From Actinomycetales bacterium (GTDB taxonomy: Bacteria; Actinomycetota; Actinomycetes; Actinomycetales; Dermabacteraceae): 6,627 nucleotides of DNA. Below the pieces are notes generated by a model that made no database searches, had not been told where the DNA came from, and was given only the letters and a program-made list of their open reading frames with translations. A program made the translations under genes and the position numbers. The DNA is taken from assembly GCA_012799425.1 (NCBI GenBank), contig JAAZLF010000109.1, positions 1 through 6,627 of the forward strand. The letters run 5' to 3'. This document shows, one piece after another, positions 1 through 5,443 of the stretch; the stretch's first letter is position 1, and each line of letters begins with the position of its first letter.

Positions 1-523
1 CGGCCTTCGGGGTCACGCCCATCATGCGCAGCACGAGGTTGCCGCAGGAGTTCAGCAGCCACAGCACCGGCTTGGCGAGGGTGACCACGCCCATCAGCAT
101 CGGCGCCAGCACCAGCGCCATCCGCTCCGGCCCGGCCAGGGCGATGTTCTTGGGCACCATCTCGCCGAACACGACGTGGAGATAGGTGACCAGGCCCAGG
201 GCGATCACGAACGAGATCGGGTGCACGAGCGCGGCGGGCACGCCGATCGCCTCGAAGGGCACCTCGAGCAGGTGGGCGATCGCGGGCTCGGCGATGGCGC
301 CGAGCGCGAGCGAGCACACGGTGATGCCCATCTGCGCGCCCGCCATCATCAGCGAGACCTGCTCCATCGCTCTGATGGTGACCTTCGCGGCCCACTTGCC
401 CTCGAGCGCCTTGGGCTCGACGACCGAGCGGCGCGCCGAGATCAGCGCGAACTCCGCTCCCACGAAGAAGGCGTTGAGGATCAGCAGGACCAGGGTCAGG
501 ATGAGTCCGGTCGCAGTGCTCAT
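1..523 (-). CDS. CNNM/CorC-type 'hemolysin family' membrane protein, N-terminal part
   Basis: This is the second gene of a tandem pair. The first 174 residues are present and the rest lies beyond base 1. They form a DUF21/CNNM transmembrane domain: a hydrophobic helix at about residues 5-22 followed by AEFALISA (23-30), then GAQMGITVCSLALG (62-75), a hydrophobic stretch at about 95-118, the family hallmark FGEMVPKNIA (119-128), and another hydrophobic segment at about 133-160. Family members usually continue into a CBS pair and a CorC/HlyC domain, which cannot be seen here. The ATG start at 523 overlaps the TGA of the preceding gene in an ATGA, with a GAGGAG ribosome binding site just upstream, so translation is probably coupled. 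CNNM relatives are Mg2+/Co2+ transporters or transport regulators; the 'hemolysin' name is historical. Tandem pairs of this kind are known in actinobacteria, for example Rv1841c/Rv1842c. The exact ion is not determined. Confidence 0.93.
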   Translation of the reverse strand, partial: MSTATGLILTLVLLILNAFFVGAEFALISARRSVVEPKALEGKWAAKVTIRAMEQVSLMMAGAQMGITVCSLALGAIAEPAIAHLLEVPFEAIGVPAALVHPISFVIALGLVTYLHVVFGEMVPKNIALAGPERMALVLAPMLMGVVTLAKPVLWLLNSCGNLVLRMMGVTPKA

Positions 524-1902
524 CGGCTCTCCTCGCTCTCATCGTCCGGCGCGTCCTCGTCGTCCTCCGTGGCGACGGGCTCGACCTTCACGTGCACGGT
601 CTCGATGCGCATGCCGTCCACCTCGGTGACCTCGATGTGCAGGCGCGCGGGCTCCTCGCCGGGGACCGGGTCGGTGTCCACCAGGACCTCGTCCCCGACC
701 TCCGCGAGCCGGCCCAGCTCCATCGTGATCAGGCCGCCGAGGGTGTCGTAGTCCTCGTGCTCGGGGACGGTCACGCCGAGGCGCTCGCTGGCCTCGTCGG
801 GCCGCATCCGGGCGTCGAGGTCCCAGGAGCCGTCGGCCTCCGGGGTGTCGTCCCTCTCCTCGTCGTGCTCGTCGCGCACCTCGCCGACGATCTCCTCGAC
901 GAGGTCCTCGAGGGTGATCAGCCCGGCGTGGTCGCCGAACTCGTCGACCACCACCGCCATCTGCAGGCCGCCACCGCGCAGGGTGTCCATCAGGTCGTCC
1001 AGCGGCACCGTGTCGGGCACGAAGGTCGCGGTCCCCATCACGGAGTCCACACGGGTGGTGGGGCGCTCCTCGAACGGCACGGCCAGGCCGTGCCGGATGT
1101 GGGCCACACCGGCGATCTCGTTCTCGTCATCCAGCACCGGGAAGCGCGAGTGGCCGGTGACGCGGGCCAGCTCGAGCAGGTCGGCGACGGACTGGTCGAC
1201 CTCGAGGGAGTCCATCCGGCCGCGCGGGACCATCGCGTCGTGGGCGCGGCGGTCGCCGAAGGCGAGCGTGCGCTGAACCAGCGAGGCGGTCTCCTCGGCG
1301 AGGGCACCCTCATCGGCGGAGCGCTTGACCAGCACGGAGAGCTCGTCGGCGCTGCGGGCGGAGCTGAGCTCCTCCTGCGGCTCGACCCCGAGGGCTCGCA
1401 CCACTGCGTTGGCATTGCCGTTGAACAGGCGGATCGGCAGGCCGAGCACCGTGGTGAACAGGCGCTGGAAGCCGACCACGTAGCGGGCGGTGCGCAGCGG
1501 CTCGGCGATCGCGAGGTTCTTGGGCACCAGCTCGCCGAAGATCATGGTGACGCCGGTCGCGAGCACCAGCGCGATGACCACGGAGACGGAGCGGGCGCCG
1601 ACGGCACCCAGCCCCATGTCCATCAGGAGCGGGCTGACCAGCGCGGCGATCGCAGGTTCGGCGAGGAAGCCGATGCCGAGATTGGTGACGGTGATCCCCA
1701 GCTGTGCTCCGGAGAGCTGCGTGGAGAGGGTCTTCATACCCTGGAGCACCCCGACCGCCCGCTTGTCGCCGGAGGCGGCGGCCGCCTCCACGTCATTGCG
1801 GTTGGCGGTGATCAGGGCGAACTCTGCGGCGACGAATCCGCCGCAGGCGGCGACGAGCACGAGGCCGATCGCCAGAGAGACGAGGGGACCGATCAGGTCC
1901 AT
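520..1902 (-). CDS. CNNM/CorC-type protein with DUF21, CBS pair and transporter-associated domain
   Basis: This complete 460-residue protein is of usual family length. The DUF21 membrane domain covers about residues 1-175, with AEFALITA (26-33), GAQLGIT (65-71) and FGELVPKNLA (122-131). A CBS pair follows at about 217-340: MVPR (224-227), HSRFPVLD (251-258), and the second-CBS signature VVDEFGDHAGLITLEDLVEEIVGE split around 318-341. A CorC/HlyC-type domain at about 357-440 contains YDTLGGLI (385-392). The last 20 residues are almost all acidic or serine. The role is presumably membrane Mg2+/divalent cation transport or its control, with nucleotide sensing by the CBS pair, as known for CNNM relatives. 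The ATG at 1902 has a G-rich tract 7 bases upstream. The gene overlaps its downstream paralog by four bases, so the two probably act as a heteromeric pair. A possible upstream ORF and a stable hairpin sit in its leader. Confidence 0.95.
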   Translation of the reverse strand: MDLIGPLVSLAIGLVLVAACGGFVAAEFALITANRNDVEAAAASGDKRAVGVLQGMKTLSTQLSGAQLGITVTNLGIGFLAEPAIAALVSPLLMDMGLGAVGARSVSVVIALVLATGVTMIFGELVPKNLAIAEPLRTARYVVGFQRLFTTVLGLPIRLFNGNANAVVRALGVEPQEELSSARSADELSVLVKRSADEGALAEETASLVQRTLAFGDRRAHDAMVPRGRMDSLEVDQSVADLLELARVTGHSRFPVLDDENEIAGVAHIRHGLAVPFEERPTTRVDSVMGTATFVPDTVPLDDLMDTLRGGGLQMAVVVDEFGDHAGLITLEDLVEEIVGEVRDEHDEERDDTPEADGSWDLDARMRPDEASERLGVTVPEHEDYDTLGGLITMELGRLAEVGDEVLVDTDPVPGEEPARLHIEVTEVDGMRIETVHVKVEPVATEDDEDAPDDESEESR

Positions 1903-1985
1903 GGACGGATCCCCCCATGTGAAGTGTGTGTCTGCAGGCCCGAAGGCCTGGGACTGTCACTGGGGGCGTCGCTGGCGGCGCTCAT
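1893..1985 (-). CDS. candidate 30-codon upstream ORF overlapping the CNNM gene start
   Basis: An ATG at 1985 with AGGAG three bases upstream opens a 30-residue reading frame. Its stop at 1893-1895 lies inside the first codons of the CNNM gene, so the two frames overlap by ten bases. The N-terminal half (MSAASDAPSDSPRPSG) is rich in Asp, Ser and Pro; the rest resembles no family I know. An even smaller frame (ATG at 2005, seven residues) ends in an ATGA overlap with this start. A leader peptide that controls the CNNM pair by translational coupling is possible. So is a chance open frame in GC-rich DNA: the same frame is open further upstream, opposite coding sequence. The short SD spacing also argues for caution. 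Confidence 0.25.
   Translation of the reverse strand: MSAASDAPSDSPRPSGLQTHTSHGGIRPWT
1935..1950 (-). promoter_or_regulatory. cUUCGg tetraloop hairpin in the CNNM leader
   Basis: On the minus strand this reads CAGGCC-TTCG-GGCCTG: a perfect six-base-pair stem closed by the exceptionally stable C(UUCG)G tetraloop. It lies 33 bases before the ATG of the complete CNNM gene. It also lies downstream of the esterase stop, but no U-tract follows it, so a standard intrinsic terminator is not supported. It could be a leader structure affecting translation or mRNA stability, or a weak terminator of the esterase transcript. Confidence 0.5.
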
Positions 1986-2085
1986 GATCTCCTGGTGCTC
2001 CTCATGCCCCGCCCGGCGCTCGGAAGGGGAATGACGGAATGCTACAACCCGATTCCTGGGAGTGGGGACGAATGTGGAGCACCGC

Positions 2086-2745
2086 TCACCGGTGGTCGGC
2101 CCGCCGCTGCAGGAAGGCCGCGAGCGCTCGCAGCTCGACCTCATCCACGGCGTGGCCGAGGGCGGGACGGCGCTCCTCCTCGAGGCGGGTGTGCGCACCC
2201 ATGAAGTCCCTGACCTGGGCCTCGGCCTCTTCGTCGAACAGGGGGTCCAGCCCGCCGTGCCCCCACAGCGCGGGCGGGCGCACCTCGGCGAGCGCGGCAT
2301 CGCCGGGCATCGGCGCGGGGAAGGGCCGACCGGAGAGGTTCACGACGAAGTCCAGCGCATGCGCATCACGGCGCAGCAGCTGCAGGGACAGCAGGCCGCC
2401 CTGGGAGAAACCGATCGCACCGGCGACGGGACCGCTCTGGGCGGCGATCCACTCCTCGAGCGCCGCTGCGGAGGCGTTCACGCTCGCAGGATCCTGCGGG
2501 TCCACCGGCATCTCGAACCAGGCGTAGCCCTGCACGTAGCGGTAGATGCCGCGCAGGGAGGCGTAGGCGAAAACATCCGGCAGGTGCGGGACGAGGCCGG
2601 CGAGGTCGCCCTCGTGACTGCCCAGCCCGTGCAGCAGGATCACCAGCGGCTTGCCGGAATCGGCCGGTGTGGACCGCACCACGGCGTCGTCATCGATGTG
2701 CGGGGAGATCAGCTCGACCGGACCGTACTGGGAGGGGATCGTCAT
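2086..2745 (-). CDS. alpha/beta-hydrolase, phospholipase/carboxylesterase family
   Basis: This 219-residue serine hydrolase is of normal length for the small carboxylesterase/phospholipase (YpfH-like) family. LLHGLGSHEGDL (37-48) gives the oxyanion region, GYAWFE (73-78) is a family block, and GFSQGG (112-117) is the nucleophile elbow with Ser114. Asp167 in HGGLDPLF and His198 in ALGHAVDE complete the triad. There is no signal peptide, so it should hydrolyse carboxylic esters (substrate unknown) in the cytosol. I chose the ATG at 2745 because homology starts there; the open frame continues upstream to a GTG at 2901 but would add an Arg-rich stretch unlike the family. The SD is poor: GAGG sits almost on the ATG. 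A TACCCT box ends six bases before the ATG, so a leaderless transcript is possible. Alternatively, a long structured leader precedes the gene. The CNNM pair lies 183 bases downstream on the same strand. Confidence 0.92.
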   Translation of the reverse strand: MTIPSQYGPVELISPHIDDDAVVRSTPADSGKPLVILLHGLGSHEGDLAGLVPHLPDVFAYASLRGIYRYVQGYAWFEMPVDPQDPASVNASAAALEEWIAAQSGPVAGAIGFSQGGLLSLQLLRRDAHALDFVVNLSGRPFPAPMPGDAALAEVRPPALWGHGGLDPLFDEEAEAQVRDFMGAHTRLEEERRPALGHAVDEVELRALAAFLQRRADHR

Positions 2746-2764
2746 GCCTCGAGGGTAGTGCGTT

Positions 2765-2778
2765 CCCCTGGGCAGGGG
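2765..2778. repeat. palindrome CCCCTG-GG-CAGGGG before the esterase
   Basis: This is a perfect inverted repeat with six-base arms and a two-base centre, 19 bases upstream of the esterase ATG. As minus-strand RNA it can form a five-pair hairpin with a GCCC loop, directly after the larger nested fold at 2779-2841. It could equally be a protein-binding operator overlapping a start-proximal promoter. Confidence 0.4.
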
Positions 2779-2841
2779 CAGACCCGCAGGCTGCGCATCT
2801 GCGCTGGTCGGATGGACGATGTCCGACCGCCTGCGGGTCCG
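2779..2841 (-). promoter_or_regulatory. candidate structured leader RNA: compact three-way-junction fold
   Basis: Three nested helices close with almost no unpaired linkers. P1 pairs 2830-2839 (CCTGCGGGTC on the plus strand) with 2781-2790 (GACCCGCAGG), ten Watson-Crick pairs. On the minus strand only, it extends by G2840·U2780 and C2841-G2779, to 12 pairs. P2 pairs 2822-2828 with 2806-2812 (GGTCGGA/TCCGACC), seven pairs and a nine-base loop. P3 pairs 2801-2804 with 2793-2796 (GCGC/GCGC, loop ATCT). The junction linkers are 1, 1 and 2 bases. The element lies in the esterase leader, ending 33 bases before its ATG. I match it to no known riboswitch class. A mobile hairpin repeat or a DNA cruciform is an alternative. 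Confidence 0.45.
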
Positions 2842-2871
2842 GGCAGCTCGGTGGTATTCGCTGCGGGTCCG
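2831..2871. repeat. 11-bp direct repeat CTGCGGGTCCG, spaced exactly 30 bp
   Basis: Identical 11-mers lie at 2831-2841 and 2861-2871, start to start 30 bases. The nine-base core CTGCGGGTC also occurs inverted at 2781-2789. As a minus-strand transcript, both direct copies can pair equally well with the single inverted copy, so two helices would compete. Alternatively these are three copies of a binding site, with the two direct copies about three helical turns apart. Confidence 0.5.
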
Positions 2872-2881
2872 AGGGGACGCC

Positions 2882-2920
2882 TCAGCGCCGAGCCACCTCA
2901 CATGTCCGATAAGAATTCAC
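2882..2920 (-). CDS. candidate 12-codon leader ORF with a perfect extended Shine-Dalgarno
   Basis: A GTG at 2920 opens a 12-residue frame (VNSYRTCEVARR) ending in TGA at 2882-2884. Upstream, at 2926-2938, the minus strand reads AAGGAGGTGATCC, a 13-base perfect complement of the conserved 16S rRNA 3' end. The spacing from GGAGG to the GTG is 11 bases, a little long. The start codon sits inside the inverted repeat 2905-2928. The esterase starts 136 bases further on. A leader peptide is possible. So is a fortuitous SD-like tract; without the SD I would not have proposed this ORF. Confidence 0.25.
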   Translation of the reverse strand: MNSYRTCEVARR

Positions 2921-2928
2921 TTCTCGGA
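2905..2928. repeat. 24-bp imperfect inverted repeat (TCCGATAAG / CTTCTCGGA)
   Basis: Nine-base arms match at 8 of 9 positions around the six-base centre AATTCA. The repeat lies in the divergent intergenic region and overlaps the end of the extended SD-like tract. Its size and symmetry suit a dimeric regulator, and it can also fold as an RNA hairpin on the minus strand that would enclose the candidate GTG start. Confidence 0.4.
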
Positions 2929-2952
2929 TCACCTCCTTCCCTGTGTCCCACC

Positions 2953-2981
2953 ACCGTAGAACCGCCACACGGGAACGGCAA
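2953..2981 (-). promoter_or_regulatory. candidate promoter toward the esterase
   Basis: On the minus strand TTGCCG (2981-2976) and TACGGT (2958-2953) are separated by exactly 17 bases. The -35 matches TTGACA at 4 of 6 positions and the -10 has the TANNNT pattern usual in actinobacteria. The predicted start is the A at about 2946, eight bases before the extended SD at 2938. That would give the esterase a leader of about 200 bases containing the candidate leader ORF and the nested fold. Confidence 0.35.
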
Positions 2982-3008
2982 CGGAATATCCACCGCCTGT
3001 CCAACCTA

Positions 3009-3043
3009 TTGACACACGATAGATTCACACCGACGATCGATGC
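3009..3043 (+). promoter_or_regulatory. promoter of the DUF2975-HTH pair, probably leaderless, with a repeated ACGATnGAT
   Basis: A consensus TTGACA (3009-3014) is followed 17 bases later by GACGAT (3032-3037), and six bases after that comes the ATG at 3044. Transcription would therefore begin on the start codon, which fits the absence of any SD. The -10 is weak; TAGATT (3020-3025) is a competing -10, but its -35 is poor. Two nine-base copies, ACGATAGAT (3016-3024) and ACGATCGAT (3033-3041), lie 17 bases apart, one in the spacer and one over the -10 and start. They are plausible operator half-sites, perhaps for autoregulation by the HTH protein. Confidence 0.5.
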
Positions 3044-3523
3044 ATGCTCTCTCGCCTCAGCGTCGACGTCCTGCGCATCCTGCTGTCCCTGTCCCTGCTC
3101 GCCACGGCCGCGCTGCAGGTACTGGTCCTGCCCTGGTTGTCCGGGGAGATGGCCGCCTCCCTGCCCGACGAGGCGCACATGCGCTGGCCGATCCTGGGCC
3201 TGGCGATAGCGGGCCTGCTGTGCGTCCAGGTCGCGATCGCGTGCACGCTGCGCCTGCTCGGCGTCACCCGCCGAGGCGAGGTGTTCTCCCCCTCGTCGTT
3301 GCGCTGGGTGGACGGGATCATCGGCGCATTCCTCGCCGCGAGCGGCGTCTGCGCAGGGACGCTGATCTACCAGTCCTTCACCGTCGGCGGCCCTCCGGCC
3401 TGGTCGCTGATGCTGATCCTCGGAGTGGTCACCGGTGTGGGCATGGGCCTGCTGATGGGGGTGATGCGCTCCCTGCTGGTGCAGGCCACGTCACTGCGTC
3501 AGGAGATGGAGGCGGTGATCTGA
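3044..3523 (+). CDS. DUF2975 family four-helix membrane protein
   Basis: This 159-residue integral membrane protein has four hydrophobic segments at about residues 8-31, 48-72, 88-111 and 118-146. The family-typical motif GEVFSPSSLRWVD (78-90) sits between helices 2 and 3. Length and topology match DUF2975 proteins, whose function is not established. They are very often encoded directly before a small YozG-like HTH regulator, as here. The ATG at 3044 has no ribosome binding site; its position relative to a TTGACA promoter suggests leaderless translation. The stop TGA overlaps the next ATG by one base (TGATG), implying coupled translation with the regulator. The working guess is a membrane partner or target of that regulator; nothing in the sequence shows a transported substrate or an enzyme site. 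Confidence 0.9.
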   Translation: MLSRLSVDVLRILLSLSLLATAALQVLVLPWLSGEMAASLPDEAHMRWPILGLAIAGLLCVQVAIACTLRLLGVTRRGEVFSPSSLRWVDGIIGAFLAASGVCAGTLIYQSFTVGGPPAWSLMLILGVVTGVGMGLLMGVMRSLLVQATSLRQEMEAVI

Positions 3524-3741
3524 TGCCGATCATCGTGCGGATCGATGTGGAGCTGGCGCGGCGGAAACTCTCGGTGGGCGAGTTCGCCGAGCGGGTGGGG
3601 ATCTCTCCGGCGAACGTCGCGGTGCTGAAGAACGGGCGCGCCAAGGCGGTGCGCTTCAGCACGCTCGAAGCGATGTGCGAGGTGCTCCAGTGCCAGCCCG
3701 GAGACCTGCTGGAATGGGTCCCTGACGCAGAAGACGGCTGA
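3523..3741 (+). CDS. small Cro/C1-type HTH regulator (YozG-like)
   Basis: This 72-residue protein is essentially a single helix-turn-helix domain. The helices run from RIDVELARRKLS (6-17) through VGEFAERVGIS (18-28) to the recognition region PANVAVLKNGRAKAVRFSTL (29-48), and it ends with the typical EVLQCQPGDLLEWVPD (53-68). This is the HTH_26/YozG form, which binds DNA as a dimer. It overlaps the DUF2975 gene by one base and probably depends on it for translation. In this common gene pair the regulator is thought to control its own operon; the ACGATnGAT repeats in the promoter are the obvious candidate sites, which is inference. It has no sensor domain, so any signal would come through a partner such as the DUF2975 protein. 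It is followed by a 58-base gap and then the glycosidase gene. Confidence 0.92.
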   Translation: MPIIVRIDVELARRKLSVGEFAERVGISPANVAVLKNGRAKAVRFSTLEAMCEVLQCQPGDLLEWVPDAEDG

Positions 3742-3760
3742 CGCTCACCCATGCCAGGAT

Positions 3761-3774
3761 GGTGGCCGGCCACC
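3761..3774. repeat. perfect 14-bp palindrome GGTGGCCGGCCACC
   Basis: The palindrome lies in the 58-base gap between the HTH gene and the glycosidase gene, ending 14 bases before the glycosidase SD. Every base is symmetric. It could be an operator for the glycosidase gene or, as RNA, a five-pair hairpin (loop CCGG) ending the HTH transcript. No U-tract follows. Confidence 0.45.
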
Positions 3775-3799
3775 GCCCCGCGCTCGATGAGGAGTACCT

Positions 3800-5443
3800 G
3801 TGCAGTCCGTCCTGACCGATTCCCTGGAGAAGGTGCTCGGCCCGACAGCGCCGCGTCCCGCTGCGCTGATCGGCGGCGCCCACGCCTCCGGCTTCCTCGG
3901 AGAGGTGCTGTCCGTGCAGGTCGCTCTCCGCCTCGACGAGGGCGAGGATCCCGGGACCGTCGGCCTCCGCCTCGCAGGGCCGCTCGCCGAGCGCGCCCAG
4001 GTCCATGCCGTGCGCCGCGTACCCGTGTCCCACCCCGCCCCCGAGAACCCTGACTCGCATTACCTCGTCACCGAACCGGGCGAGTACCCCGACCTGCTCG
4101 AGCCGCTGAACGGCGACACGGTGACCTTCGCCCGAGGCGTGTGGGAGGCACTGTGGATCGACGTGATCGGCGAGTCGGAAGCCGATGCGGGCGAGCACGA
4201 GCTGACGATCACCCTGACCAGCACCGACGGGCGGCAGCTCGCCGAGCACACGGCCCTCCTGCAGCTGCATCCCCACCGCCTGCCGCCGCTGAGCATCACC
4301 AACACGCACTGGTTCCACGCCGACAGCCTCTCGACCCACTACGGCGTCGAGGTGTTCTCCCCACAGCACTGGGAGCTGATCGAATCCTTCCTCGCCTCCG
4401 CGCGCGCGATGGATGTGAACTCGGTGCTCACCCCCACCTGGACCCCTCCGCTGGACACGGCCGAGGGCCACACCCGCCCGTTCGTGCAGCTGATCGGGAT
4501 CCGCGAGGAGCAGGATGCCTACGCGTTCGACTTCTCGCTGCTGGACCGCTGGCTGGGGATCTGCCGGGACCTGGGATTCACCGGGATCGAGATCGCTCAC
4601 CTGTTCACCCAGTGGGGCGCCGAGCACACGCCCGCGATACAGGTGGAGACCGCGGGCGGTCTCGAGCACCGCTTCGGCTGGCATGTCGCGGCGACCTCTC
4701 CCGAGTACCGCCGGCTGCTGGAGTCCCTGATCCCGGCCCTGCGCGACCATCTCGATCGGACCTGGGACGGGCAGGTGCTCTGGCACATCTCCGATGAGCC
4801 GCACGAGGACCATCTCCCGCAGTACCGGGCGGCGAAGGCACAGGTCGAGGACCTGCTCGACGGTGCGCAGGTGGTCGACGCGCTCAGCTCGCTCGAGTTC
4901 GCCGAGCAGGGCGTGGTGGACACCCCGATCGTGGCGACCGACCATGTCGGCCCGTTCCTCGAGGCGGGCCGGACACCGTGGGTGTACTACTGCGTGGGGC
5001 AGGCGCGGGACGTCGCCAACCGCTTCATCGCCCTGCCGTCGGTGCGCAGCCGGGTGCTGGGGCGGCAGCTGTTCGCGCACGGGGCCCCGGGGTTCCTGCA
5101 CTGGGGGTACAACTTCTGGTGGTCGCAGTTCTCGCTGCGACCGATCGACCCGTTCGAGGACACCTGCGCGGGCGGCCCGTTCTTCGGCGGCGACGCCTTC
5201 GCCGTCTATCCGGGGCCCGACGGCACGCCCTGGCTCTCCCTGCGCCATCGGGTGCTCGCGCAGGCGATGGCCGATCACCGGGCGCTGACCTGGCTCGCCG
5301 GGCTCGCCGATCGCCCCAGCGCGATAGCGCTGGTCGACGAGGGCGGCACGCTGACCTACTCGTCGTTCTCGTACGACGTCGCCGAGCACCTGCGGGCCCG
5401 GCGCGCGGTCGACGAGCGGATCATCGCCGCCCTGGCCGGCTGA
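3800..5443 (+). CDS. GH123-like glycoside hydrolase, DUF4091 family, cytosolic
   Basis: The 547-residue protein has a beta-rich N-terminal domain (about 1-165), then a (beta/alpha)-barrel of the DUF4091/GH123 type. Family blocks in order are THWFHADSLSTHYGVEVFS (172-190), LTPTWTPPLDT (209-219), LFTQWGAEHTP (268-278), WHISDEPHEDH (328-338), FIALPSVRSR (410-419), and GFLHWGYNFWWSQ (432-444). Asp332-Glu333 in SDEP match the Asp-Glu pair used by GH123 beta-N-acetylgalactosaminidases for substrate-assisted retaining hydrolysis. A retaining hexosaminidase-type activity is therefore likely, but the sugar is not known. No signal peptide is visible, so it would act on imported oligosaccharides. The GTG start has GAGGAG five bases upstream. 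No transporter or sugar regulator is in view, unlike many glycosidase operons. The last codons converge on the next gene. Confidence 0.9.
   Translation: MQSVLTDSLEKVLGPTAPRPAALIGGAHASGFLGEVLSVQVALRLDEGEDPGTVGLRLAGPLAERAQVHAVRRVPVSHPAPENPDSHYLVTEPGEYPDLLEPLNGDTVTFARGVWEALWIDVIGESEADAGEHELTITLTSTDGRQLAEHTALLQLHPHRLPPLSITNTHWFHADSLSTHYGVEVFSPQHWELIESFLASARAMDVNSVLTPTWTPPLDTAEGHTRPFVQLIGIREEQDAYAFDFSLLDRWLGICRDLGFTGIEIAHLFTQWGAEHTPAIQVETAGGLEHRFGWHVAATSPEYRRLLESLIPALRDHLDRTWDGQVLWHISDEPHEDHLPQYRAAKAQVEDLLDGAQVVDALSSLEFAEQGVVDTPIVATDHVGPFLEAGRTPWVYYCVGQARDVANRFIALPSVRSRVLGRQLFAHGAPGFLHWGYNFWWSQFSLRPIDPFEDTCAGGPFFGGDAFAVYPGPDGTPWLSLRHRVLAQAMADHRALTWLAGLADRPSAIALVDEGGTLTYSSFSYDVAEHLRARRAVDERIIAALAG

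Noticed and set aside
592..2034. 480-codon open frame on the plus strand
   Set aside because: It is antisense to the well-supported CNNM gene, is His/Gly/Asp-rich low-complexity translation, and is open because of GC-rich codon bias.
1903..2085. M-box or yybP-ykoY (Mn2+) riboswitch in the CNNM leader
   Set aside because: I could not find the conserved internal-loop sequences of either class; only a simple hairpin and short repeats are visible.
2831..2871. Start of a CRISPR array
   Set aside because: There are only two direct 11-base copies with a 19-base gap, one inverted copy, and no cas genes.
2746..2901. N-terminal extension of the esterase to a GTG at 2901
   Set aside because: It would add 52 Arg-rich residues that the family lacks and would turn the structured repeats into coding sequence; the homologous part starts at 2745.
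2926..2938. Remnant of a 16S rRNA gene
   Set aside because: Only 13 bases match; the sequence before and after does not resemble the rRNA or its spacer.
2062..3012. 316-codon open frame on the plus strand
   Set aside because: It crosses the esterase antisense and runs through the whole intergenic region; no motif and no credible ribosome binding site.
3656..5389. 577-codon open frame on the minus strand
   Set aside because: It is antisense to the GH123-like gene, whose family motifs are clear; the translation matches no family and looks like a codon-bias shadow.
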